Source: Atherinomorus stipes
Lineage: Eukaryota > Chordata > Actinopteri > Atheriniformes > Atherinidae
DNA: 64,000 nucleotides
Direction of reading: 5' to 3'
NCBI GenBank assembly: GCA_023101725.1
Contig: JALJCO010000093.1
Coordinates: 310,001-374,000 of the forward strand
Shown: positions 49,901 to 64,000 of the stretch, piece by piece
How the letters are laid out: each line of letters begins with the position of its first letter
How positions within the stretch are numbered: the stretch's first letter is position 1
Notes under the pieces: generated by a model
The model's input: only the letters and a program-made list of their open reading frames with translations
Databases searched by the model: none
Told to the model about the DNA's origin: nothing
Program-made: the position numbers and the translations under genes

Positions 49901-52900
49901 ATGCTCTGTCTTTACTGTTTTCCAAACAGGGACTTCATAGTTCTGTATCGATTCTTCACAGTTAGCAGAGGCAACGCTGTTTCAATTTAAGTTTTCAGTG
50001 CTTTTCCCCCCCATGTATTTATGCGTCCAGGCTTTCCCTCTTCCTCTCAAAGTCAGCATCAGCTTCACCAGAGCAACATCCGTCCAACTTCAAGCCTCGT
50101 CAGGCTTTTGAATCCGGTGTAGATTTGTTTGATGTTCGCTCTCACAAACATATCTGCTCTTGTCTTGTACTTTCTGTTTTGTTGTTTGATGAAAAACCGT
50201 ATTCTGTTGTTGAGTTGCTGCGCCTTCTTGAGAACTTTCTCTCTCTGTTTCCTTCACTCCCTTTTTCGTTTTTCCTCTTTTTTCAAGTGCCAATTTATTT
50301 AAACTCCTTTCCCCTTTTCTTCTTTCTCCTTCATTGATTTCCAAACCCCTGTCTTTGTATGCAGCTGGGGCCCAGCTGTGTGTCTGTGACTGTGCATGTG
50401 TGTGCATACGTGTGTGTGTGTCTGTGTTTGTGTGGGTTTTTCTGGCAAAGTGCTGCCACAGTGAGCATAGCACACTGTACACAAAGGACTCAAGCAACAA
50501 AAAAGAGGGGGAAAAAGAGAAAAAGAGTGAGAGAGAACAGGGGGAAAACACTGGAAATTGAAACACCAACGATCTTGCACTGTACAGAGTGGAGGGGCTG
50601 GGCTTTTTGGACCGATGCTGTTGTAACGGCAGATGTAGCAGCGCTCAGGGATGAGGGGTGGGGAGACCGAGACAGCAATGAAGAGCCCAGGCACCACAGT
50701 TTATTACCGGGACTCTTCAAGGGGCTCAGCTCAGGCGTCAGAACCAGCGGGTGGGAGGGACAGAAGAAGAGAGGATGAATGAGGTGGAGAACTGATGGGG
50801 TTGACAGGGCTGGAGACAGCAAAAACAATTCTGCGGCATGAGAAGACAAGAAATGGAAGAGTTGAGGGGGTATATGAGGGCAGAGACAGAGGAGGCAGGA
50901 TGGGTGACAGAATGTGGGATAATCAAAGTGTTGCTCCTCAATGTTCCACAGCCCCAATCATCACATATTTCTCCTATCATTAATCTGTATGTTCAAGGCC
51001 ATATCATTGCAGGAGTTATGGGAAGTCTCTTGACTGATGTTTCTTTAATTATTGCGCATTGTGATATTTCAGTTCACAAAGCACCTCCATTCCCAACCGC
51101 ATGTCCCTGCACATGCTGCCGCACTCCTCTGATGCGAAAATGGTTTCAGAAAAACATCTTTTGAATTGCAGTTAGATGTCTGAAACAGATTTGTAATGAC
51201 TGAGGTATGTTCACTAGCATTAAAATCAGATTCAGACAATAGTAGACAAAGGAATTGTCCAGTCTAGTTGTTCAGATCATTTGCATCATAATGATAACCA
51301 GGAGAAGGATAGCGATTACAAGACTTGGGCAGAAACTTGAATGCTGCATGTAGAAAATCGATCACACTTTTAAAGTGGAACATAACACTAATAGCCACAG
51401 AGCTCATGTTGTGTATGTGTGTGAGCACATTTCTGCATAAAGGTGTGTAGCTGTGTTCTTTTCACACATTTAATGTCTAACTGTATTTCCTGACGTTTTA
51501 ACCATTAAGACATTTCCATTTGCTCATCAAAGATACTTTACCTTGTGGGCTATCATGGGAACTTACAGTTCAGAAACTGTAAGATTTGATTCTGCAAATT
51601 GATTTTATTCATTCTTGACATCTTCCCACTGTGGGGGCTATTATTATGCTCTTCATCATCGCTTTGGCAACAGTCCTCACTATTAAGTCTATTTGTGGGT
51701 CTTCCTTCATTGCAGGCAGGCTGGATTTGTGTGTTTGATATGCTGCACATGTTTGACAGAAGAAAGAGGTTAAAACTATTCAGATAGGCAGTCTCACTGC
51801 ACACAATTTATAGATATGTGCTGTTTTATCACACCTCAAATTAAATTTGGAAACCCTGCTTCAGCTGTCATGTATTACAAGGGCCAGATGGGTGGCAGAG
51901 AGAGGAGGAGTAGAAAAAGAGACAAGCAAAGAGCAACTAGGCAGGCAGGAGTAAAAGGCCCACACTGCTGGCTGAATGAGTGTGTCAGCGTTTACCAGTG
52001 AAGGGACGAGATAAAGCGAGGTAGCTGGTTGAATGAGGAACAACCTGATATGTGGTCTGTATCATTAGTCAAGACACAAGAAGCTATTTTTTGTCTTCAT
52101 CTTTATTACCTCTTTGGCAAAAGAACATCACATCTGCCTGAAAAGTGTTTGTGGATTCATCACTTTCATGCTTTTGAACATACACATGCCTTGCACCTGT
52201 TTCATGTAGTTTTTTCTATCTTTGTCTACATCTCTTCGTAAAATTTCTGCTTTTCCTTTAAAAAAAAAAAACCATGTTCATGAAACCAAACTAACTTCTT
52301 GTTTTGTTTGCATGTTCCCATACTCTCTATAGCATAACATGCTTACTGAGAAACTAGCAGAACTAAGGTAATGACCTTATTGCAGGACTAGCAATTAACC
52401 AAACTGCTCAGCTGTATGTACTTTTTGGTGACTGAAAACAAAAAGCGTTTGTGTTTCAAGACTATAGCATGGCAAACTGTTAATTACATTCCACAAACTA
52501 TGCATTTGGCAGTTAAAAGTAGAGATAAATTATTTTTTAATGGTATACTGTATGTAGTTTTATTACAACAATCAGCCACAACTTAAAAACAATCTGCCTA
52601 ATAGTGTCCAAGTTCCCTTTTTCCACCAAATTCAGCTCTTTTCTGCTAGAGCATGGACGCAGAACCACCTGGGGTGGTCTCTATGACAGGGCCTTTGCGT
52701 GATTGACCTTTTTGATCCAGTTGATTGCTGGTTTTAATCTCTTGTTTTTGGATATCATCATACAGTATGTTTAATTAACCATGGATCTGGAGAGTTTTGA
52801 AGCAGACACCCTAGAAAGCACTCTTGGATTGATGTCATGTTCCTAGAGTTGTCCTGGAAGGTTTTTTGCAGCACATGGGAGTGCTGATAGCAAAGTTTCC

Positions 52901-52990
52901 CCTGCAGAATATTGCTTTGTAACACCATGATGGACTTTTCTCTATCTCACTTATCATGTTTTTTTATGTTATTGCTGAATGTTGCTTAAA
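46910..52990 (+). other. Probable ZEB intron 1, proximal part
   Basis: Starts with donor GTAAGAAG. Contains an AT-rich run at 47263-47304, CT- and GT-rich low-complexity DNA at 50240-50560 and 51890-51960. No exon encoding the next conserved ZEB block (acidic SDTDDEDKLHI-like) was found. Confidence 0.5.
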
Positions 52991-53078
52991 GACCTGTCCA
53001 GGATGTACCCCGCCTAATAACAGCTGGGATAGGCTCCAGCAACCCCGTGACCCTGAACTGGATAAGTGGTACAGAAAA
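52991..53078 (-). repeat. Teleost retroelement tail copy, reverse orientation
   Basis: ACAGCTGGGATAGGCTCCAG, CAACCCCGTGACCCTGAACT and GGATAAGTGGTACAGAAAA, the reverse complement of the copy at 20164-20260 with few differences. Confidence 0.75.
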
Positions 53079-56000
53079 AAAATGAATGAATGAAAATTAA
53101 ATTACTGGTCATGAAGTTAATAATCCAATTAGGGCTGGAATTAAGCATTTGTAATTTTCTCCCAGTAGTCTATTTTTTGTAATTCATTGATTCATTAAGA
53201 AGACTTTAAAAAGGTATTAAATGGTAAAAAAAAATGGCGATGGGTGCAACTTCATTTTCAGTGTTCTGTTTGCATACATACAAAAACAGCTAATTTCACT
53301 CACACACTGCAATGATTCAGTTATGTACTCATGCAGATAGTAATATTTTCTTGATTAGAACAAAGCGGTGACACATTTCTGCTCTTTTCTCAATTACCAC
53401 TAACGCTGATTGCCAAATACAACCTCGGACATTGAAGAGATAACCTTTACCACAAGGCAAGTATACCAAAATATCAGTTCACAAATCACCCAGTTCACCA
53501 CCACTGCTTCTTTTTTGCTAATACTGTAGCTGTGGTGTTGCTAATTCTGGCAGCCCAGGTGAGTAAAACAGTAAAACTGGGACTGTCAACAAGTATGGCA
53601 TGGGAGATGATTGCTAGTCTACTCCCCAGATCTCCCTCTGTCTCTCTGTACCTGTGATCACCTGGTACCACCTTCATCTGACCTGCACATTACATTATCT
53701 CATCCCCCCTCCCCCGCGTCTACTGCCCACACACAAACACATTCACAGAGATAATGTACATGCTCACCGTTACTCAGGAGGGAGTAAACACATTCCATCA
53801 TGGAGAAAGGATGTTTCTGAAATTTTGAGGCCACCTGTAACAGTCGAGGTTTCAGATGTCAACATCCTCCCCTTTTTTCTGTTTGGTTGGCAATTTCTTA
53901 TTTGGTCTGAGAGTGAGTGCATGCATCACTCCAGCAGATTTTTCTTATATATGTGTTCATTTATCCATTCAGTTTCTGAGAGAAGAAATACAATATGATG
54001 AAAATGCATCACAGATTAACACTGTAACAATAAGACCAAAAATGCAAGACTTATTTATTTGTTTTTGCTTGCTTTCTTTCTCTTTCCATTACAGGAAAAA
54101 ACTGGTCCATTAATTAGCTGTGAAAGAGCATTACATGATCATGAGAATTAATCTTTAGCTCAGGTATGATAAAGAACAGGATTCATACATCGGAAGTGTT
54201 TTGTGCTAGAAAGGAAGCGATGCAATATACACTAGTCCACTCTGTCATTTATCACTGTGTAACAATCTAGCAGATAGCCTTATCTGCTTTAAAGAAATTC
54301 TCATGGTACATGACAGGTTTAGGTATTGCAAAATTACTAAACTTGGGAGCTTTTTAATTTGAAAGGTCAGTCACTAATAAATGAAAATGAAAAGGCAAGG
54401 GGAAAAAAAAGAGCATTCGAAGTGCAGAATCCATTTCTTTTCCCCTTGCGGCTGTGTGATTAACTTTGGTACCTCAGGGAAACAGTGTAGTTATGATTAT
54501 ACAGTGCACGTGTCCAGCTTTGCAGTGAGGATGGAAGGGGAAATAAGTCATAAGGCAGCCTGGCAGCATATCAGAGGGAGGTAACGTCATCTAAATGATA
54601 CAAGTAATAGGTAGGTGTGAATGTATCCAAGCCTCATACTGGGACAGGACTCTGAAGACACGGATCTGGAAGGTTTATGTCCTTGACTTCTTTACTTGTC
54701 ACTTTTTATTTATTTGTTGCTTCCTTTAAGAGATTTTGAACTTTTCTGGTTATCATCTGCTACCCTTCTTTCTTCCCTCTCTTTGTTTGAGTCGAGCTCT
54801 CTGCATTCCACTCTTCCATCTTCCCTCCTTGTCTTTGTCATCCCTTTGATCCCTCCTTATCTCTTATGTCTTTGTGTATCTCAATTCTTCCACCTTTCCT
54901 CCTGTTCACCAGTTTTCCATTTCTATCCATTACGTCTCCTCTATTCTTCTCTCTTTCCATCTATCTCTCCTCTACTCCTCCCAGCCTTGACTCCCCCAGC
55001 CCTGTACAGTCGCCATCATGCCCCCCCCCCCCCCCCCCCTCCGTGAACGCCTCCCCTGTCCCACTGACACCACACGCTGCTCCCATCCCCCGAAAACCAC
55101 TTCAAACAGCCAACGCCATCAAAGACCACAGTCAGTCAGCCAGGCAGTCAGCCAGCCAGCCAGTAAGGCAGCCAGTCAGCCAGCCTTCTGCTTTGACTTA
55201 AAATTACTGTCGTCCCAGTCGCAAGGCTGCTTTCCTCTTCTGATACACATCAAAGATCCTCTTAAACTCCCCAAGTTTGCTTTTTAAACGTTTTTCTTGT
55301 TGAGTCTTTTTTATGTACATTATTTCACCGGTTGAGGTTTTACACTCGCTCTTTCTTTCTCTCTTTTTCTTCTTGCCATCACTTTTTTCTCCAACATGGG
55401 CCAGGTCAGTAATGACATGCACACACTTTCTTGTGCAGCTCTGCTGTCTTTGCATTTTTCTTCATGACTTTAATTAGTTTCTTTTTCAAGGCGTTGGTTT
55501 GGGCTTCATGCACGGCACTCACACTCTCAGATGTGCACGTGCTCCAAGCTGAAACTAATATATGGATGCGTGTAAATAATATGCAGTACGATTCGTCTTC
55601 TAAATGAGAACTTTATAACCACAAAAAGACCAGTTTGATAATGTGTGTTGTTCTTCTTCTTCTTCTTCTTTTTTTTTTTCCTGTATGAATTTATGGGTGC
55701 ATTCAAGGACAGAAAAAGTGACAAAGGAAAGCAGTGGGACAGACAGGCAGGGACAGAGGGAGCGTAGAATGGTTGTGAAGGCATGCGAGGAACGTTTTAG
55801 AGAAAGACAAAGGAAATAAAAGTAGAGTGACACATCTTTTCTATGTTTCAAAGCCTTCGAGGTCACATGTGGTTACTTGAAATGTTTCGGTGTATCATCG
55901 TCTCTCATTACGGGATGTAATGTTTTTAAGGGCCAGAGGATGGCGCCACATTTATATGTTAACCAGGGAGGAGCTGAGTGCCTCAGTGAGAGGCATTTTC

Positions 56001-59000
56001 TAATAGAGCAAAATGTATTATTACATTGCAAAGTGTTTAATCATATTATTACTTCTCTACTCTGGGTTTATTGTTGACTTTTTAGTGAAGGAATATAAAG
56101 CTGAGGGCCACTGCCAGCTGAGGGAGTTTATCATGTTTCTGTGCCTGCAGGTGATGTAGGTCTTCTGGTCTGCTGTGAACTTTTATATCTTCATGTTCCT
56201 TAAAAATCTTGTTTTCTTTGGCCTTTAATGCAGTAAAATTGTCCTTAAAGGACCATTTTAAGGATTAAAAGCACCTTCCATTTGCCAAATTTTGATTTAA
56301 ACAAAACCAGTGGGATACCAGACATATTTGTTTCACCCTCAGAACAGATCTGTCCTGTGTAATGTAAAGTCACAACTTGCATTGAAGCGACCAAATCCCA
56401 CACTGCTCAGCTGTTAAACTCAAAGAGAAGTTTTATTTAGCGCGTACCCCTATTAAAAACTTCAGAACCTTTGTACGCTTTCAGAGAATGTTTTAATATT
56501 CAAAAGGAGCCACTATTGTGTGGTTTGTTGCACCAATGTACAAAATAAAGAGCCACATCAGAAGGCTGGAACGGTCCCTGAGCATTTTCATGTGTAAGAA
56601 AAGAGGGAAAACAAATTTGGAGGGGGGAGACAGGGGTATTTATAGAGTGGTGTGAGAGTCTCTGCAATGACAGGATCCTAATGAAGTAGGGTTTGGGTTT
56701 TGATTCACAATGTGGTGAGTGCGTGGGTCCCTCTGTGACCGTTACTGCATTCCAGCACCGATCCCTCGGTACACGGAAACCAGTGCGGGCCACAGGAGGA
56801 GGCGGAGGGCCAACTCGAAATAACGTGTTCCTCTAACCGAGCTAACCTTTCTCACAAACACTGGTCTCGCTTCCACTGCAGCAGATGCACACAGGACGCG
56901 GTGGCACTGACACTGAGCTAACGCAATCTCATGCATATGTACACACACACAGTATGAGAGCCGTCGCTCAGCGAGTTTGCCACTAAAGGTGAGTCACTGA
57001 CCCAGTAAGACTCAGATTGAGTAATTTAGCATGACAATAGCAGGGACGTTCAGAATGATGTTCAGAATGGTGGATGGAAAATTGATTATTTGTGAGAATC
57101 CACTGTGGTGGTGTAATGAGAAAGGTGACAATGGATACTGTTACCAGCAGTTAGTCATTCTAATGAGGAATAATCATAATAATTAATATTTACTCCTCAA
57201 GTGGAAAATTAGCCTCTGAGTCATCTCTAGATTCACTCGAGAGCAGTGAGCTGCCTTGTTTTAAGACACAGTTTGGGGGTGAAGGCCTTGCAGGGGGGCA
57301 ACAGTGGTTAACCTCCACGCATTCAGTAGTGAATATAATTATACATTAACTGATGAAACCACTTGATAATATATGTTTACACCTTTGGTTCTGGTTATGT
57401 GCAATAATCCTATATTAACACAGTATTTTAGTGTAGTTTAAAATGCACTTTCCCATGCACAAAGCTTGTTGAACAGCTGTTTTGCTAAAACATGAGCTAT
57501 ATATTATTGTTTTGGATGCCAACTCTTCGTCAAGTTAAAAAATTTTACAAATGTCAAAAACCACATGAATTTACTTTCAATTACTTTCAAGGTCAAGGCC
57601 AGTGTTAATCAGGGTAAAATTTCTTTTTTATTCAAATGTCATTGTGGTGGTCCACAGGACAGGTTAACACACTGGCAAACAAGCAGAAAGCTGCGCACAG
57701 GAAACCTCTAAAGGAAGGAGACTGACAACCACACAGGCGTTTTGCACACCTCTTCACTCACACCTTGCCTTATTTTTGCAAAGAGAAAACTGATTGCTGT
57801 TTGTTTTAATTCAAGTAGATCAGTCTGTTGGGTCATAAATGTCTCTGTGGTTATGAACACTTTTCCCACAGCAGCTAGGTTGTGTTGCAGTACCAGATAA
57901 AAAATAAGAACTGGTCAAGTTCTGTTTTTTGTGTTTGTTTTTTGTATGTTTATTCTGCTTCCAGCTTTTGAAGAATTAGATGCATTTCCATTTTAAATCC
58001 TATGTGGTTGGTTTTGTGTTATCTGTGCATTAATATCAGCTAAACATCAAGTTAAACCACATGCACTCCACGAAAAAAGAGATTACATTTTCTTGTTTTA
58101 ATGACATGCTGAACGATAAGCTAATTGTCCTTTTCTCTTGAAACGGATGTTTCTGCTGAAGTCAGTGTCAGGGCTGTGCTTAGCATCATTTAACATCATT
58201 ATAGGCTTCAAAAATATATCATGGATGTCTACAGTTGACTCACCACAATCTAAGAATACATAGAAGGGGCAGGAATCTACAAGATGGAGTGAGCGTCTCT
58301 TCTTTCTCACTCTGTTTCTTGTATTATACCTCAGTGTTTTCACTTCAGAAGCACATATCTTTGTGGTATGGGCCACAAGGTATTTGAATCCATCTCTAGT
58401 GTCTGCTCATTTTCACTACTTGTCTTTCTTTCTGTCTCTAAAATGCGGGCTGAGTTTTTATCTATCTTTTTATGTTTGTTGAATACCTGATTGTAGTGTC
58501 TTGCTTAACTAGCATTTACTCAGAATTCACTCATCACTTGCTGTTGGAAGTGTTGTATGTTCCATAAATTAAATTGTATAAAAAGGAGTGTTATAATTGT
58601 TAAGAATGATACTGTATAGTGTGGCAAAGATGTGCAGTATGCATGATAAGTAAGTAGGAGGAGATTAGACCTATCAGATGCAAAAATAAAAAAAAAAAAG
58701 TTAAGAGTTGAAGGTAAAGATGAAGATACTAGCAGACAAGTGACAACTGCAGACAAGTTGTTTCTTTTGGAGGTAGATAAGCTCTCCCTGCTGCTTACAC
58801 ACTGTACAGTAAGTAACAGTTTTAACTGTCTACGTTGGTTTTACTAGTATCTGAGCTTAATGTATGTTGTTTTAATCTGTTATGCTTTTGAAGTCACATC
58901 GGTGCAGGTTTCCACTCAGCATATGTGGTTCGGTGTTTGTTGCCACGATGTGACGATGTCTAGATAGCGAAAAACTGATCAGCAGAGCTGATACCGATCA

Positions 59001-62000
59001 ATTTTCAAATGTCTCGGTCCTTTCAGAGCAGTCGAGGCATGTGTACACAGCGCTGCTGTATTACATTCAGTGTCTTTGGGGGCAGTTCTTTGATTTGCCA
59101 AGCATCCTCTGAAATTACTCACAGAAAAAAAATGAAACTAACACCAGCGCAGTCACACTAAAAGTGTAACTTGTTGACAAATCAACTTTGTGAGGATCTG
59201 TGAGTGACTCAGTGGCTTTGAAGCTAATAAAATGCCAAAAGGAGTTCTATTTTTGTGTCACAAGGGCCATAATTGAACAGAATCAGTAGAAGCTACACCA
59301 AACAAAGGCGAAATAGTTTCAGTACTGTGTCACAGTTTAAAGAGCGCTGCTTAATTCAAAGATCTGGGTTGCTGTTGTACGCCCTTGCATTCTTGCCGAG
59401 CCTTAATCAATATGAGGCAATTAGCTTGGTGTTTATTTCTTTAGCTGATTGTTTTTTGCAGCGTTCAAAGTCCAGATGTCAATCCTGCTGCACATTCTGT
59501 GGTGGTGGTTTAAATACTCTGATGGGGTGGTGTCTCCTAATGAGCAGGACATCTAAAGGCGGAGAGCCGTGACTTTGCTGCTGTGGCATTGAATGGCCTT
59601 CCACTTTTCTATCTCTGATTCAGTAGAGATATTATTGAAGATTTGTGCACACAGATGCAAGCATGCACACATGCTGACTGATGTGTATTTTTTTCTTTTT
59701 CTTTCTTTTTTTTTTTTTTTGTTGCATTTGATCATATTATTGTGTTTTGCTGCAACAAGCTGGTCCTGTTTCACATTTTGCCCACAGGTCATGTTTGTTT
59801 GTTTTTTCTGCTTTTCTCCATACCCTAGCATGTGTTTGTGTGTGTGTGTTTAGGGAATTTCCCCTCTGTAGCGTTTTTCACTGTCACACATTACTTGGAA
59901 GATTTGTAATATGGACAGTTTGATGGGACTCTTTCAGTCTGTTCATCTTTTTTTCTTCTTGAATCCCTTCATCCTCTGTCGTTCTCTCACCAACCTCTTT
60001 TCTATCCGGTTTTTCTGTCTCACTCTTTGTGCAGTTTTTGCTTCGTGCAGCATTCATCATGCACTTCTCCACACTTCTATCACTCCCTTAGTTTAACACA
60101 CACCACAATGCTGTGTGTACCAAGCACACTGCAAGAATGCAGAATCACAAACTGCGCTGCACTTTGCATTTTAGCATCTCTTCCTCTGCGCTAATACGAC
60201 CTTTAGAGTCCCCATCACTGTCACACTTTCAGTCTCACTGAGTGTCAGCAAAAGCCAAATACAATTTCTTTAGATGTGTGTGTGCGTTTGTGTGTATGCC
60301 TTATTACTAGCCAGTAAAGAAAGTTCACTCAGCTGAACTTTGACTTGACTGTGCAACTTCGACTTTCATATCAATATGTTTGTGGTTAATTTCACCATCA
60401 TTAAACAAGAATGTTTGCACTTCCTTTCATCGGCCACAGAAATGCTATAAAAGTGCAGCAAAACATTGCATTACCATCATTCCTATTGGTTAACATGTAA
60501 TTTTAGATAATTTAATCATCCGTTAGCACTCAGAAGTATCATCTGGACAAACTGGGAAGAAAATTGATATAAAGAGGTGTACTCACTAAGTGGAAAATTC
60601 AATGCCAAGTTTTCTGTTTAGCCAATTTAACTGACATTTCTCTGTTAGCAAACATTGTCTTTAGATTTTACAAAGAAAAAACAATAAATGAATAAATGAA
60701 ACTACACTTTATGTTGATCTGTTATGTTGGTAGGTAACATAGTGGACTAACACACTGATATCAATGTGCTCTTCTCTCTCCTGAGTATTAATGCAGGTAA
60801 AACCAAACCAGAAATAGCCACTGTACCTAAAGGCACCAACACACACAGTGTCAGTGTCTGCTTAGATGAAGGATATCAAGTGGGAGGTGTTTGCTCTTGG
60901 TTGCGGTCCTCCCTGACTCATTTTGTGAATGTCATACATCAGGTATGAATAGGAGAGCTGTCACACCGTGAATTTCTTCAGTGACATGTTTGCTTTCTGA
61001 GACACACAGAGAGGTGATCGCTGTCAACACAAGTACAGTCTGCAGATGAATATGGATCTACCTCTGAACTGCTCTCATAGGTACCGTTAAATGACATTAC
61101 ACTTCCTGCTCTTGCTTTGTGTTTAGCACGTGGGTGTCGCTGACCTTCGTGTGGTAATTTACAGAATTTAAGACACCATTGTGTTTCTTTTGGCAACTGT
61201 AAAACTGTTTAGATCGTGTATTAAAATAAACGCATGTTTTAAAAAGTCATGGGTCTAATATGAAAGGAGGTACTTTTACCTTAAACTAGATTTAACAGAC
61301 ATTATTTATACAGGCACAACTTGTTAAAAAAATCTGACGTAGCAGTAAGTTTTGTCAATGTGTATTTAATTAGTTGAATCTTTTATTGTGTCAGACACAT
61401 TTAGCATCGACATGTTGTACGGCATGCTGTGCATTAGATGGTACTGTAATCTTGCATGTGTGCAACATGCATATGTCACATCACGCTGACATCCTTGATT
61501 CAACGTGGATCCTACTTCTTATAGGTGACTAAATAACTTTATTGGTGCTAAAAAGCTTTGATAGTTATTTAATGCAGACTTTAATAGGAGCAAAAAGATG
61601 CTATTTGAATTGTTGAGCTAAACTTTGGTCTTTAGAAAAGTTTGGCTGATTTTCTATTTTTTTTTTTTTAAAATTTATGTCATTTTAAGTGTTAGCATAC
61701 AAGATGTGTTGAATTGTTCTTTTTTTTTATCACACAGACGCACTGCAACTTTCCTTATATTCTACACAAACTCTTTTTAAAACATCTTTGAAGGACTGTC
61801 TCACACTTTGAACAAGGGGTTAAAAATACTACTTATTTTTCCTTTTGAAGTTCAAAAGGAATTTCTCTCTCAAAATGTCTCAAAATAATATTTATTTGGG
61901 AAGTTGTTGTTATCGTTGTCATTTATAGATGGTCTTGGTCCCAGACAGGGATTATGAATTTATTGAATAGCATTGTTAATATTATATCTCAGTTATTCAA

Positions 62001-64000
62001 GCTTTGTTGTAACATTGTTTAATTGTAAAAATAAGCAGAGCTGGAACGGTTACATTGTGCGGTAAATTGGGCCTGGCCTTGTTTGTTGCCATTTAAAACC
62101 AAAAGAAACAAACAAGGTAATTCCAAGGTAATTATTGCATGCCTACCATTTAGCCACATAATTACTGAGCCAGTACCAGATCACATGTGTGCATCGTAAA
62201 ATAAACTGCAGCTTAGCGTGTTGCTGTACAGTAGATGCCCTCTGGTATATAAACACTGCAGAGTGAGACCAGCGCTGAAACCGTTTCTTTATCCCTGTAG
62301 TTTTTCTTTGTGGTTTGTATTTTAATGTTGTGTAATCTGTCTTCATGTGTCCCACACATATTTGCTCATAGAGGTATTCAAGCATTATCTTCCTCTGACT
62401 TTGAAAAGTTGACTCAGTTTTGTAAGTTCGAAAAGAAACTTCCATAGGTCACCAGATTATCAGGTTAGAATCGAGTGGGATCACACACGGCCGCATTTCC
62501 CGAGAGACAATGTAAAATTTTGACTGGTGTTCAAAGCTAGAAGAAAAGAAAAGACAGAAAGAGAGAAAACGGTGGACTTGTTTTTGGCAGCCTGGCTGAT
62601 CGTCACTCAGAAGTTCAGTCACTGTCAGGCAGGGAAAGCATCAGACAGATTAAAATAGTGCTGATGTGTTTCATGTGAACACGCTGTTGTTGTCAAACTA
62701 TCAGAAACAGTCCCAGAAGACAGAGTGATCGACAATGTCAAGCATGATGCAGCACGGTTCTGTTATTACTCTCTGTATATGAGTCATGTTCTTCCCACAC
62801 ACCCAACTGTGCGTGCACATTACAGTTATGCCTTTGCTGTATTTCAAACTTTATACTTTCTTAAAGCTCTTGCGCATCCCATGACTCCATTAATTTTAAG
62901 CCCCTCTATAGCTTTACACACATCCTTTAATTGCAGACAATACCAGAACTCTTTGGCTGTTTAAAGACTTTGTTGTCCAGCTCAAACTGAGAAAATAACC
63001 TACTTGAGGGATGCAATCACTATTCAAATAAATAAATCAGTAAACCAGATAATAAAAGCCGTTCCAGCTTTGTGCTCAGTAATGACAGCACATGCAGACT
63101 CAGTGTCACTCACTGTCATGGCAGAGAAAATTAGAACCAAATTGATGCTAATGTTGACCAGATTTTCCTCCTATTTTGTCTCAGTAGTATTCCCTATCAT
63201 CCTAGTAATCTCCTGTAGTCGACTTCAGCTAAATCACATAACATCATAAGTTGGCGTGCTGCAGTAAAGCACATTTGGTAACAAATTTGAACCCCATAAG
63301 AACAAATCATTCCACATACGTACGCTGAACGAGACACGCTTTGGTTGACTGAACTTCAGCGAAACTGAATTTTACATGGGTGTACTTTATACAGGGATTT
63401 TATAAAGCTGAGGCAGGAAAAATATCTGATAGAAACAGAGACATGTGTAGGAGTTATATTCTGAGATTAACTAGTTAAATGAATAATTGTTAAGTGTTTG
63501 TGGGCCGCCCCCTCTGTAGCTCCGGGACTCCTGTTGCTGTCTCAGTATCAGACTGAGTGTGTTTGAATGTTTCTGCCTTCGTGATGAAAAGTTTATGATT
63601 AAACTTTCTATAATGTCCCCCCTGCAGTGTTACGTGACTGCCTTTTCTTCTTGCGAACTGCTGGTCGTAGATGGATATGTGCAAGAGTTGAGAGCAACGT
63701 ACTCATCAATTAATGTATCCACCAGCCAGCAAGGGTGTAACTGGAGCGCCTCAAATAAAAAGAAACTCTCTCAAGAGTGACTTACTGTTGTTTTGACATT
63801 TTAATGAATAATCTTTGTGTTTTGTGAAATTTAATGAGCTGTGAAACCATATTTTCTCTCTGATCTAATGAAAAGAGAAAAGAGGCACTCTTTTAAGGCT
63901 AAGTAGAAAAATAAGAAGCGTAGCAATATCGTATTTCTGCGTTATTTAAACTGCATGTTAATCAAAAAACCTTGTTTCACAACAACAGAGAAAATAGATA
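53079..64000 (+). other. Probable ZEB intron 1, distal part
   Basis: Non-coding as far as visible. A pyrimidine-rich block (54690-55010) is followed by C19 at 55021-55039 and CAGT/CAGC repeats (about 55130-55192); (CTT)n and poly-T at about 55652-55680; a CpG-richer patch at 56735-56930. One splice-site-bounded frame at 60797-60942 is discussed under findings. No part of the ZEB zinc fingers or homeodomain is present. Confidence 0.4.
55021..55039 (+). repeat. C19 run
   Basis: Homopolymer of 19 C at the end of a 300-bp pyrimidine-rich block. Confidence 0.95.

Noticed and set aside
50090..50957. Long overlapping frames on both strands (up to 159 codons)
   Set aside because: They follow CT/GT low-complexity DNA (THTHTHT-, FSLSF- and KKKE-type translations) and conflict with each other. 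No homology.
52671..52679. GGGGTGGTC, a one-mismatch GLI site
   Set aside because: A single degenerate 9-mer far from gli1, expected by chance.
54696..55201. Frames in the CT-rich block before C19
   Set aside because: Low-complexity Ser/Leu/Pro and SQPASQ repeats with no support as an exon.

Overview
This window looks like nuclear DNA of a ray-finned (teleost) fish. Its genes are split by GT-AG introns, the intergenic and intronic DNA is AT-rich with many microsatellites, and it is crowded with short hAT-like, Tc1-like and TTAA-type non-autonomous elements of kinds typical of fish. There is nothing prokaryotic in it. Nearly all short open reading frames in the window are chance or lie inside repeats.

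One gene is complete in its coding part. This is gli1, the zinc-finger transcription factor of Hedgehog signalling, on the + strand from 23731 to 38809. I could place twelve coding exons. Every junction is GT-AG, all phases agree, and the joined reading frame is 1484 codons plus a stop. The protein has the SUFU-binding SYGHLS motif, five C2H2 fingers, a DSGVEM degron, several RRxS kinase sites and the C-terminal activation helix. A 3' UTR of about 2.2 to 2.7 kb follows, with a run of 35 C.

About 5.4 kb after the last gli1 poly(A) signal, on the same strand, lies one 58-nt coding exon (46852-46909). It encodes the N-terminus of a ZEB-family protein (KRRKQANPRRN, the NuRD-recruiting type of motif). 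Its length and splice phase match the first coding exon of ZEB1 as I recall it. The rest of this gene is not seen, so the remaining 17 kb is probably its first intron. In humans GLI1 has no ZEB neighbour. The paralogy of ARHGAP9/12/15 and KIF5A/B/C suggests that this is a third ZEB paralogue kept in fish, and this is the most interesting observation in the window.

Layout: 1-23.7 kb is intergenic or 5' non-coding, with a LINE 3' end, a series of hAT-like elements (several with clear 8-bp target duplications), a Tc1-like foldback element and two TTAA-flanked elements. 23.7-38.8 kb is gli1, whose introns carry nested transposons and a C18(TC)33 tract. 38.8-41.5 kb is the gli1 3' UTR. 41.5-46.7 kb is the intergenic stretch, with a foldback palindrome. 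46.7-46.9 kb is the ZEB 5' UTR, with a 24-codon upstream ORF, and the first coding exon. 46.9-64 kb is non-coding, with simple repeats and one repeat remnant.
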